10,973 bases of DNA. Source: an uncultured Taibaiella sp. GTDB lineage: Bacteria; Bacteroidota; Bacteroidia; Chitinophagales; Chitinophagaceae. Shown piece by piece: positions 1 through 7,169 of the stretch. The DNA is taken from the NCBI GenBank assembly GCA_946886975.1, contig CAMPJV010000062.1, positions 1 to 10,973 on the forward strand, written 5' to 3'. A model generated the notes under the pieces. It had not been told where the DNA came from. It saw only the letters and a program-made list of their open reading frames with translations, and did no database searches. The first letter of the stretch is position 1; the number at the start of each line of letters is the position of its first letter. Both the position numbers and the translations under genes were made by a program.

Positions 1-97
1 GGGCATAGCTGCCCGGCGCAGTAAAAGAGTAGTTGATGTCTTTAAATATCCAGTAGCGTTGGAACTTCTTGCTGATATGATCAAGCGAGATCTTCAT
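1..97 (-). CDS. ABC transporter ATP-binding protein, N-terminal fragment (runs off window)
   Basis: The first 32 codons of a gene continue past the left edge, reading from an ATG at 97-95. The peptide begins MKISLDHISKKFQRYWIFKD and continues to a Phe-Thr-Ala-Pro-Gly-Ser-Tyr-Ala stretch. This is the typical first beta-sheet of an ABC ATPase, where the 'hisKkF...w.fkdi.ysf..gs.a' pattern leads directly to the Walker A loop. The Walker A itself lies outside the window, so nucleotide binding cannot be confirmed. The start codon lies inside the end of lpxA, with a 17-bp overlap in a different frame, which suggests it is the next gene of the lpx operon and translationally coupled. The substrate is unknown. 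The family suggests an exporter or a lipid/envelope transporter, but nothing visible decides this. Confidence 0.72.
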   Translation of the reverse strand, partial: MKISLDHISKKFQRYWIFKDINYSFTAPGSYA

Positions 98-881
98 TCA
101 GACGGCGGCTATAACCTTTCATGATACCCCGGCCGGTCTCCCGCACAAAGGAAATGATCTCATCGCGCTCATCAGATACCGGTATTTCCGTTTCAATAAT
201 ACTCAGTGCCTTCGACACATTGTACCCGCGCACAAAGAGTATACGATAGATATCAAGAATATGGTTGATCTTGTCAAGGTTAAAGCCCTTGCGCTTAAGT
301 CCTACTGAGTTGACGCCCACATAGGAAAGTGGCTCACGTGCAGCCTTTACAAAAGGAGGTACATCCTTACGAACCAGTGACCCGCCCGTCACGAATGCAT
401 GGGAGCCTATACGAACGAATTGCTGGACAGCGGTAAGCCCAGCCAGCACTACATTATCCCCTACAGTGATATGACCCGCAAGAGTGGTATTGTTGGAGAA
501 GATACAGTTGTTGCCTATCTCGCAGTCGTGGGCTATGTGGGAGTAGGCCATAATAAGGCAGTTATTGCCAATGGACGTCCTGTTCCTGTCAGCGGTACCC
601 CTGTTGATCGTAACGCACTCGCGTATGGTCGTGTTATCACCAATCACGGTCAGTGTGTCCTCACCCTTAAACTTTAGGTCCTGTGGTATGGCAGAAACAA
701 CAGAGCTTGGAAAGATCCGGCAGTTCTTGCCGATCCTCGCACCCTCCATCACGGTAACGTTGGATCCTATCCAGGTGCCTTCTCCAATCTCTACATTCCT
801 GTGAATGGTAGTAAAGGGATCAATCTTGACGTTCGGCCCTATCTTGGAGTCAGGGTGGATATACGTAAGGGGGTGGATCAT
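81..881 (-). CDS. lpxA: LpxA, acyl-ACP--UDP-N-acetylglucosamine O-acyltransferase
   Basis: This is a cytosolic enzyme of 266 aa, the usual family length. It transfers a 3-hydroxyacyl chain from ACP to the 3-OH of UDP-GlcNAc, the first step of lipid A synthesis. Residues 1-190 are left-handed beta-helix hexapeptide repeats ([LIV]-G-x4). Residues 191-262 are the alpha-helical C-terminal domain, with the GLKRKGF signature at 194-200. The catalytic His is H118 in the IAHDC motif, with H115 nearby and H137 in LAGH; these match E. coli H125, H122 and H144. G166 aligns with E. coli G173 of the acyl-chain ruler, which in family terms permits a long chain (inference). The position of E. coli H160 is Gln here (Q153, AVQQF). 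The ATG overlaps the lpxC/fabZ stop by 4 bp (ATGA), implying coupled translation. Confidence 0.97.
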   Translation of the reverse strand: MIHPLTYIHPDSKIGPNVKIDPFTTIHRNVEIGEGTWIGSNVTVMEGARIGKNCRIFPSSVVSAIPQDLKFKGEDTLTVIGDNTTIRECVTINRGTADRNRTSIGNNCLIMAYSHIAHDCEIGNNCIFSNNTTLAGHITVGDNVVLAGLTAVQQFVRIGSHAFVTGGSLVRKDVPPFVKAAREPLSYVGVNSVGLKRKGFNLDKINHILDIYRILFVRGYNVSKALSIIETEIPVSDERDEIISFVRETGRGIMKGYSRRLNEDLA

Positions 882-2347
882 TTTCTGTCTTTTCTGATTA
901 TTTGAGCTACCAGTTCTGCTTCCGTCGCCAGTTTATTCCCCACGTATGCAGTCCCCTTCATCTCACAGATACCTCTGCGAATAGGGTTCATCAGTTCCAT
1001 CTTCAGTATCAGCGTGTCTCCCGGCACCACTCTGTGCTTGAATCTCGCCTTGTCTATCTTAATGAAGTAAGTGTCGTAATTCTCCCTGTCTGTATAGTTA
1101 TTCAAAGCAAGGATACCGCCTGCCTGTGCCAGCGCCTCTATCTGCAGCACCCCTGGCATAACAGGGTTGCCGGGAAAATGGCCCTGGAAGAAATGCTCGT
1201 TGAACGTCACGTTCTTAATGCCCACCACATGGCTGTCACTCAGCTCGATCACCTTATCCACCAATAGGAAAGGAAACTTATGCGGCAGCGACCGTTCGAT
1301 CTGTGAGATGTCATATATCGCCTGCTGGTTAGGATCATAGTGAGGTATGTCCGACAGGTGCTTATTCTTCTTTATGAACTGCTTGATCTTCTTGGCAAAC
1401 TCCACGTTAGAGGCGTGCCCCGGGCGATTGGCAATGATATGTGCCTTTATCGGGTAGCCTACTAACGCCAGGTCGCCCACCACGTCCAGCAGTTTATGCC
1501 TCGCCGGCTCATTAGGAAAGTGGAGCTGGATATTGTTCAGTATGCCTTCCGACTTTACTTCTATCTTCTTCTTATTAAAGACCTTGGCCAGCCTTTCCAG
1601 TTCCTCACCACTCACCACCTTGTCGACAACTACTATAGCATTACTTACGTCACCGCCCTTAATGAGGTCATGATCAAGCAGATACTCAAGTTCGTGAAGG
1701 AAACAAAATGTGCGGCAGGGAGCGATCTCATCCCGGAATTCGGAGATATGTTTAAGGGTCGCGTGCTGCGTTCCTAATACGGGAGAGTTAAAATCTATAA
1801 GTGTTGTTACTTGGTAATCGCTTGAGGGCACGGCCAGCATGTCCACATTCTTCACCGGGTCGTAGTAATGAATGTTCTGGTCTATGGCGTACACTATGCG
1901 CTTCGCATCCTGCTCCTGCAGCCCCACACTGTCTATCGCTTCGATAAATTCCCTTGCGCTGCCATCCATAATGGGCACCTCCGGACCGTCAAGCTGAATC
2001 AGCACGTTGTCCACGCTCATGCCCACAAGCGCGGCCAGCGTGTGTTCAATGGTGCTCACCCTCGCCCCGTTATGATCTATCGTCGTTCCCCTTGAGGTGT
2101 CCACCACGTAGTCCGCATCAGCTTTCACTACCGGCTTTTCTGGCAGGTCAATGCGCTGAAATCTTATGCCGAAGCCCGGGTTAGCGGGCTTCATGGTCAT
2201 TGTAACTTCCCTACCTGTATGGAGCCCCACACCCGAAAGGGTTACGTCCCCCTTTAAGGTTTGCTGGTTTTGGGCAGATGCTTTATGCTGCAAAGTGTCA
2301 ATGTTTTTTATCCTGTCTTCCTTTCCAGGTAAGGTCGCTAAGCTCAC
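878..2347 (-). CDS. lpxC/fabZ: Bifunctional LpxC/FabZ: UDP-3-O-acyl-GlcNAc deacetylase fused to 3-hydroxyacyl-ACP dehydratase
   Basis: A fused protein of 489 aa. Residues about 28-325 are LpxC, the zinc deacetylase that commits UDP-GlcNAc to lipid A. The expected metal ligands are H102 (STIEH), H284 and D288 (ARHKLLD), with the base E101 and H311 (RPGHASN) also present. Residues about 345-486 are FabZ, a hot-dog-fold dehydratase of the fatty acid elongation cycle, with its catalytic pair H390 ([12 protein letters not shown]) and E404 (QIEA) at the family spacing of 14. The fusion is a known Bacteroidota arrangement. The start is a GTG that overlaps the lpxD stop by 4 bp (GTGA). There is no in-frame ATG before residue 50, which is already inside the conserved domain. 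A TTG at residue 19 (2293-2291) is the only other standard start I see. Relative to E. coli LpxC the GTG start adds about 25 residues at the N-terminus. Confidence 0.96.
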   Translation of the reverse strand: MSLATLPGKEDRIKNIDTLQHKASAQNQQTLKGDVTLSGVGLHTGREVTMTMKPANPGFGIRFQRIDLPEKPVVKADADYVVDTSRGTTIDHNGARVSTIEHTLAALVGMSVDNVLIQLDGPEVPIMDGSAREFIEAIDSVGLQEQDAKRIVYAIDQNIHYYDPVKNVDMLAVPSSDYQVTTLIDFNSPVLGTQHATLKHISEFRDEIAPCRTFCFLHELEYLLDHDLIKGGDVSNAIVVVDKVVSGEELERLAKVFNKKKIEVKSEGILNNIQLHFPNEPARHKLLDVVGDLALVGYPIKAHIIANRPGHASNVEFAKKIKQFIKKNKHLSDIPHYDPNQQAIYDISQIERSLPHKFPFLLVDKVIELSDSHVVGIKNVTFNEHFFQGHFPGNPVMPGVLQIEALAQAGGILALNNYTDRENYDTYFIKIDKARFKHRVVPGDTLILKMELMNPIRRGICEMKGTAYVGNKLATEAELVAQIIRKDRK

Positions 2348-3414
2348 TTGTTGACTGAAATGTTTTGATTCAATAATGCCGTTAGCTCCTCTATAGTTTC
2401 TTCGAGCTTTAGAAGGCGTTGGTGCAATTCGGGCAAATTTCTAAAAATTGCCTGACTTTTCAGTGAACTTTTATAATCGAACGCGGGGGAACCGTTAAGT
2501 ACTGTGTTAGGAGTGGTCACCGATTTGGATAATCCGCTCTGTGCATTGATGCGGGTACCGTCAGCTATCTGTATATGTCCCACCATGCCCACCTGCCCCC
2601 CAATAATGGAGTTCTTCCCCACCTTGGTGCTGCCGGATACGCCTGTTTGTGCCGCTATTACGGTATTCTCACCTACCTCCACGTTGTGGGCTATCTGTAT
2701 GAGATTGTCCAGCTTCACGCCCTTTTTAATGCAGGTAGAGCCCATCGTAGCCCTGTCAACTGTGGTATTGGCGCCTATCTCCACATCGTCTTCTATTATC
2801 ACGTTTCCAATCTGAGGCACTTTCTTATAGGAGCCGTCGCGCTGGGGAGCAAAACCGAAGCCATCCCCGCCTATCACGGTACCCGAGTGTATCACCACAC
2901 GACTGCCCAGTGAGCATCCGTCGTATATCTTTACACCCGCATATATGGTTGAATCTTCATTAATGACAACATTATCACCTATGTAGCAGCCGGGGTAGAT
3001 CCTTACCCGGTCTCCAAGCAAGACGTTTTCACCAACATAAGTGAAGGCCCCCACATATATGTCTTTCCCTATTGCCGCTGTCTTGGACACGTAGGACGGT
3101 TGCTCAATGCCGTGTTTCCCGCTTCTGGACTCTATTTCATTGTATTTCTCCAGCAGAAAGGCAAAGCCGCTATACGCATCCTTCACCCGGATTAGTGTAG
3201 GCCTCACCTCTTTTGTCAGTTCCAGGGACTCATTGACTATGATAATGGAAGCCTGGGTGGTGTATAGATATTCTTCGTACTTAGGATTGGCGATAAAGCT
3301 TAGGGACCCGTCTACAGCCTCTTCGATCTTTGCGACATGTGACACTTTTGCCTCAGGGTCGCCTTGAATCTTGCCCTTTATTAAGGTAGCTATCTGTAGA
3401 GCTGTAAACTGCAT
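2344..3414 (-). CDS. lpxD: LpxD, UDP-3-O-acylglucosamine N-acyltransferase
   Basis: A protein of 356 aa, close to the usual 340-360. It adds the N-linked 3-hydroxyacyl chain to the LpxC product, the third step of lipid A synthesis, in the cytosol. Residues 1-100 are the N-terminal uridine-binding domain, with the family's typical start MQFTALQIATLIKG and a DGSLSFIANPKYEEYL stretch at 35-50. Residues about 105-305 are hexapeptide beta-helix, including GGDGFGFAP (182-190) and the catalytic H243 in IQIAHNVEVG, equivalent to E. coli H239. Residues about 322-350 are a charged, leucine-rich helix that probably packs as the C-terminal trimer helix. The ATG at 3414 is preceded by a 75-bp gap holding a promoter-like sequence, so this may be the first gene of an lpxD-lpxC/fabZ-lpxA transcript. 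The stop overlaps the next gene by 4 bp. Confidence 0.97.
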   Translation of the reverse strand: MQFTALQIATLIKGKIQGDPEAKVSHVAKIEEAVDGSLSFIANPKYEEYLYTTQASIIIVNESLELTKEVRPTLIRVKDAYSGFAFLLEKYNEIESRSGKHGIEQPSYVSKTAAIGKDIYVGAFTYVGENVLLGDRVRIYPGCYIGDNVVINEDSTIYAGVKIYDGCSLGSRVVIHSGTVIGGDGFGFAPQRDGSYKKVPQIGNVIIEDDVEIGANTTVDRATMGSTCIKKGVKLDNLIQIAHNVEVGENTVIAAQTGVSGSTKVGKNSIIGGQVGMVGHIQIADGTRINAQSGLSKSVTTPNTVLNGSPAFDYKSSLKSQAIFRNLPELHQRLLKLEETIEELTALLNQNISVNK

Positions 3415-3422
3415 GTAAATCT

Positions 3423-3454
3423 GAAAATTACGATATCTTGTTAACTTCAGGCAA
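3423..3454 (-). promoter_or_regulatory. Candidate Bacteroidota-type promoter before lpxD
   Basis: Reading the minus strand, TTG (3454-3452) is followed by 21 bases and then TAATTTTC (3430-3423). This matches 7 of 8 positions of the Bacteroidota -7 consensus TAnnTTTG, with the spacing expected from a TTTG/TTG -33 element. The box ends only 8 bases before the lpxD ATG, so a transcript from it would have almost no leader. The gap is AT-rich, so a chance match is possible. Confidence 0.33.
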
Positions 3455-3489
3455 TATAGAAAGTCTTTTATTGCTTATATCTCCCCCTG

Positions 3490-4710
3490 TCAATATTGAA
3501 TAAAGCAAATGTAGTTTTTATGTACCGGTCTGGCAAGCGCCTGATTTACTAAGGGATCCTCTATTTCAGATATATCACATGTGTTCCCATTCTTAAGTGC
3601 AATCGTTATCCTTTCATCTTCGGTGTTGTAGGTGCTGGTAGATGTGGTCCCTGCAGACACGTAGTAATCCAGCTCCTCCCGGGTCAGGTTGAGCTTTGTT
3701 TTCAGTTCCTGCTCCTTTTCTTCCTTCATTGCTTCCAGGGAGCCTGAGCTTAGTATCGTTTTATAGAGCTTGCGTTGAATGAGCATGTAGCTAAGACGAG
3801 AAATTATGGCGTCGTCGTGGGTCTGCCACACTTTTATGCTTGTCAGCACGTCCGAGTCGTCGAGCTGGCAGAACTTGTCCAGCAGGGTGGGGTCCTCTTC
3901 AAAGTCTTTATAGGTGAAGTTATTGCTCAGGAAGTGTTTAAGGGCCGGTGTGCCAAACAGGTCCTCACCTCTCCCGGTTAGCTCCTTTGCTCGTTTTAAT
4001 ATGTTCACTAATAGCTGCTCGGAACCCAGTACCGCTTTGTGCAGGTAAACCTGCCAGTACATCAGCCTCCGTGCTATGATGAACTTTTCTACTGAATGTA
4101 CTCCTTTCTCTTCCACCATCAGTTCGTCCCCTATCACGGTAAGCATCTGTAGTATTCTGTCGTATCCTATTACTCCTTCCGACACACCGGTGTAAAAGCT
4201 GTCCCTGTTCAGGTAATCCATCCTATCCACATCCAGCTGCGATGAGACCAGCTGGTGGAGGTACCGGCGGGGATAGTGATGGTCAAAGACGCTTATGGCA
4301 TTGGTGAGCATGCCGCCAAACTGCTCGTTCATCCGCTGCATGATTAGCTTGGAAAGAGTTTCGTGTCGCACACCCTCCACCAGGGAGTATTCCAGCGCAT
4401 GCGAAAAAGGGCCATGCCCTATGTCGTGCATCAGGATGGCTAACCTTGCGGCGAGACTGTCTTCTCTGGAAAGTTCTATTCCTTTTAGCCGTAACTCGTC
4501 CAGTGCTTTGCCCATCAGGTAGCAGGCGCCCAGCGAATGGTGAAGACGGGTGTGTGTAGCTCCGGGGTACACTTGGTGAGCTAGCCCCATCTGCTTGATG
4601 TGCCTCAGTCGCTGAAACCATGGGTGCTCTATTATCTGCATCAGCTCAGGTTCCGGAAAGTGAAGGAAACCGTAAACCGGGTCGTTGATGATCTTGCCTT
4701 TAAAATTCAT
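3490..4710 (-). CDS. HD-domain phosphohydrolase (SAMHD1/dGTPase-like)
   Basis: A soluble protein of 406 aa with a complete HD metal site near the N-terminus. The residues are H58 (LHHSLG), H95-D96 (LMHDIGHGPFSH, 93-104) and D162 (DVDRMDYLNRD, 160-170). These correspond to the H...HD...D ligands of SAMHD1-type enzymes, and R34/R36 and the 53-60 THTRLHHS stretch fit the same family. Members of this group hydrolyse deoxynucleoside triphosphates, but the substrate cannot be read from the sequence and many bacterial homologues are uncharacterised. The C-terminal half (about 200-406) is helical and charged, with no motif I recognise. The start MNFKGKIINDPVYGF is typical of Bacteroidota homologues. 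The gene sits 45 bp after the PBP gene and 75 bp before lpxD. Its position upstream of lpxD is, to my knowledge, common in the phylum, but a role in lipid A synthesis is not established. Confidence 0.9.
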   Translation of the reverse strand: MNFKGKIINDPVYGFLHFPEPELMQIIEHPWFQRLRHIKQMGLAHQVYPGATHTRLHHSLGACYLMGKALDELRLKGIELSREDSLAARLAILMHDIGHGPFSHALEYSLVEGVRHETLSKLIMQRMNEQFGGMLTNAISVFDHHYPRRYLHQLVSSQLDVDRMDYLNRDSFYTGVSEGVIGYDRILQMLTVIGDELMVEEKGVHSVEKFIIARRLMYWQVYLHKAVLGSEQLLVNILKRAKELTGRGEDLFGTPALKHFLSNNFTYKDFEEDPTLLDKFCQLDDSDVLTSIKVWQTHDDAIISRLSYMLIQRKLYKTILSSGSLEAMKEEKEQELKTKLNLTREELDYYVSAGTTSTSTYNTEDERITIALKNGNTCDISEIEDPLVNQALARPVHKNYICFIQY

Positions 4711-4755
4711 GCTTCTTCTATGCCAGCCTTGTGTATGTTGATCTGCTACTTAGTC

Positions 4756-7101
4756 CTACTCGCCCCATTCCTCATCCGGAATAACTGGTACCTGCTCTAC
4801 TTCAGAATTATTCTCGATCTCCGATTCGCTGCCGCCATAAGGAATAGTCTCCGAACGCTCCAGGCTTCCGGGATCGTAGAAGGCGCAGTCTTCAAAACCG
4901 TCCGGCGGAACGAACTTGGCTCCTTCTTCTATGCCCAGCGACTTGTCAGAATAGACGCGTTTGATGAAGTACGCCCAGATCGGCAATGCAGCCGCAGAGC
5001 CCTGCCCCAATGCCTCACTGCGGAAGCGCAGGTAGCGGTCGTCACAGCCCACCCAGGCGCCTGCGAGTAGCTGAGGCGTGTAACCAATGAACCAGCCATC
5101 TGCCTGGCTATTAGTAGTACCGGTCTTGCCAGCTATCTCACTCTTGATGCCATACCGGTAACGCATTCTCTTACCCGTGCCGTAGTCTATTGTACCTTTC
5201 ATCATCTTCACCACTTTAAATGCAGTGTTGGCGTTTATTATCTCCTTCTGCTGGGGCACAAAGCTCTTTATAAGGTTGCCGTTCTTGTCCTCTATCTTGC
5301 TAATGAATACCGGCTTGGTGTTCATCCCCAGGGTCGGGAACATCGTATATGCCCACAGCATCTCGAATAGCGATATGTCTGAGACGCCTAGCGCCTGCGA
5401 GGGAACCTTATCGAGCTCGGCAGCTATACCGCAACGATGAGCAAAGTCAACAAAAGCGTTGATCCCCACCTGGTTGATGAGGTATAAGGCAGCGTTATTT
5501 ACCGAAAGGGCCAGCGCCTTGCTCATAGGCAAAGAGCCATATTTGCTTCCTCCGGCATCATAGGGCGTTTTCATAAACCCAGGGAACATCTGGGGGGTAG
5601 TTGGCACCGAGTTGCATGGCGAGAAGCCGTTGTCTATGGCCAGCGTATACAGCAGGGGCTTGATCGTAGAGCCCACCTGCCTCCTTGTGTCCATATTTAC
5701 GTGATCGTACTGGAAGTAGTTATGGTCTACACCGCCAACCCAGGCCTTCACGTCACCAGTGAACGGGTCCATCACCATGAAGCCCGCCTGGAGGAACATC
5801 TTCATGTATTTCACTGAGTCTATCGGGCTCATTATGGTGTCCACTTCCCTTTTCTTGTTCCAGGAAAACACCTTCATCTTCACCGGCTTTCCCAGTTCCT
5901 TCATGATCGCGGCATCAGACATGTCCTCCTCTTTCATGGCCCTGTACCGCTCTATCTGCTTGATCGCTTTGGCAAATTCTCTCTTGTACGGCTCCTTGTT
6001 CCATATCGATCCGTCCCTGTACCCCGACTGGGCAACGAACAGCTTCTGTATCTCTTTGATGTGCTGCTCTACCGCCTGCTCTGCATAGCGCTGCATCCGC
6101 ACGTCAAGGGTGGTATATATCTTCAGGCCATCTTTGTAGATATCGTATCCATTGTCGCTGTTTGGCTTCTTAACCGTTTTCAGGAACTTCTTTACTTCCT
6201 GCTCCACCTCCTGACGGAAGTACGGCGCCATGCCTTCATGGTAGTCTAGTTTATGATAATCCAGCTCAATAGGTTTGTCCTTTATCTTATCCACCTCCGC
6301 ACCGGACAGGAATCCATACTTTACCATCTGGCCTAATACAACATTTCTTCTCTTGAATGCATTGTTCGGATTTCGTCTCGGGTTATATAGTGTATTACCC
6401 TTTAGCATGCCGATCAGCACTGCCGCCTCATCTACGCTCACCTTGTCCGGTGTCTTGTTGAAGAAGGTAAGGGATGCGTTCTTTATACCATATACGTTGT
6501 CGCTGAATGGAACCGTGTTGAGGTAAAGCGTGATGATCTCGTTCTTGGTAAGGTTCCTTTCCAGCTTCACTGCCAGCACCCACTCTTTCAGTTTGATAAA
6601 TGGCAGGGTGAATAAATTCGCATTCCGGCGCGGGAACAGGTTCTTTGCAAGCTGCTGGGTGATGGTGCTGCCTCCGCCTTCCTTTCCGAGGAAGATGATG
6701 GCGCGCAATACAGCAATGCCATCTATGCCGGAGTGCTCATAGAACCGAGCATCTTCCGTAGCGAGCAGTGCATTGAATATATTGGGCGATATTTCCTCGA
6801 ACGTGCTGTTGGACCTGTCCTGCACATAGTACCGGCCTATCACCGTTCCGTCAGAAGCCAGCACTTCCGAGGACAGCGCGCTGCTTGGGTTCTCCAGTTC
6901 CTTCATGGAAGGCATGTAGCCCAGCAGGCCAAAGTTGATCATAATGATGATCAGGTTGAAGGCTATTATGCCTATCCAGAAAACACGCCACAACAGGCGT
7001 ACCGGATTACGGCGCTCGTTAGCCCTTTTATGTGCATGGACGTGCTGCAGTCTCTTGGTCTCCTTACTATGGGGCGCTCCCTTGTCTTTATTCTGGGCCA
7101 T
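4756..7101 (-). CDS. Class A penicillin-binding protein (PBP1A-type bifunctional glycosyltransferase/transpeptidase)
   Basis: A protein of 781 aa from the ATG at 7101; a TTG three codons upstream is less likely. It polymerises lipid II into glycan strands and crosslinks the peptides on the outer face of the inner membrane. A short basic cytoplasmic N-terminus (1-35) is followed by one transmembrane helix (about 36-63). The GT51 glycosyltransferase domain (about 82-260) has catalytic E116 in EDARFYEHSG (116-125) and GGSTITQQ (143-150). The transpeptidase domain (about 325-715) has the nucleophile S478 in STIK (478-481), SVN (533-535) and KTGT (659-662). All three active-site motifs are intact. 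The last 30 residues form an acidic Glu/Ser-rich tail without predicted fold. The gene lies 68 bp after the transglutaminase gene and may share its transcript or use the -7-like box at 7108-7115. Confidence 0.95.
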   Translation of the reverse strand: MAQNKDKGAPHSKETKRLQHVHAHKRANERRNPVRLLWRVFWIGIIAFNLIIIMINFGLLGYMPSMKELENPSSALSSEVLASDGTVIGRYYVQDRSNSTFEEISPNIFNALLATEDARFYEHSGIDGIAVLRAIIFLGKEGGGSTITQQLAKNLFPRRNANLFTLPFIKLKEWVLAVKLERNLTKNEIITLYLNTVPFSDNVYGIKNASLTFFNKTPDKVSVDEAAVLIGMLKGNTLYNPRRNPNNAFKRRNVVLGQMVKYGFLSGAEVDKIKDKPIELDYHKLDYHEGMAPYFRQEVEQEVKKFLKTVKKPNSDNGYDIYKDGLKIYTTLDVRMQRYAEQAVEQHIKEIQKLFVAQSGYRDGSIWNKEPYKREFAKAIKQIERYRAMKEEDMSDAAIMKELGKPVKMKVFSWNKKREVDTIMSPIDSVKYMKMFLQAGFMVMDPFTGDVKAWVGGVDHNYFQYDHVNMDTRRQVGSTIKPLLYTLAIDNGFSPCNSVPTTPQMFPGFMKTPYDAGGSKYGSLPMSKALALSVNNAALYLINQVGINAFVDFAHRCGIAAELDKVPSQALGVSDISLFEMLWAYTMFPTLGMNTKPVFISKIEDKNGNLIKSFVPQQKEIINANTAFKVVKMMKGTIDYGTGKRMRYRYGIKSEIAGKTGTTNSQADGWFIGYTPQLLAGAWVGCDDRYLRFRSEALGQGSAAALPIWAYFIKRVYSDKSLGIEEGAKFVPPDGFEDCAFYDPGSLERSETIPYGGSESEIENNSEVEQVPVIPDEEWGE

Positions 7102-7107
7102 ACGCTG

Positions 7108-7115
7108 CAAAGCTA
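7108..7115 (-). promoter_or_regulatory. -7-like box just before the PBP start
   Basis: The minus strand reads TAGCTTTG, an exact match to the Bacteroidota -7 consensus TAnnTTTG, preceded by a run of seven T. It ends 6 bases before the ATG at 7101. I find no TTG at the expected -33 distance, so it may be coincidental. Confidence 0.2.
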
Positions 7116-7131
7116 AAAAAATTGGTATAGG

Positions 7132-7166
7132 GACGCCCGGGATTTATTCCCGTGTACGTTAGCGTC
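7132..7166 (-). promoter_or_regulatory. Interrupted hairpin between transglutaminase and PBP genes
   Basis: The outer arms GACGC (7132-7136) and GCGTC (7162-7166) enclose a perfect inner stem, CGGGA (7138-7142) and TCCCG (7148-7152), with a TTTAT loop. On the minus strand it begins 3 bases after the transglutaminase stop. It is followed, after about 10 bases, by a run of seven T. The gap between stem and T-run makes it a poor intrinsic terminator. It could be a weak attenuator or an mRNA-stabilising 3' structure. Confidence 0.3.
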
Positions 7167-7169
7167 TTG

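Noticed and set aside
4283..4621. Minus-strand 112-codon open frame inside the HD-domain gene
   Set aside because: It is an alternate frame of a gene with intact HD motifs, and the product is compositionally unlike a real protein.
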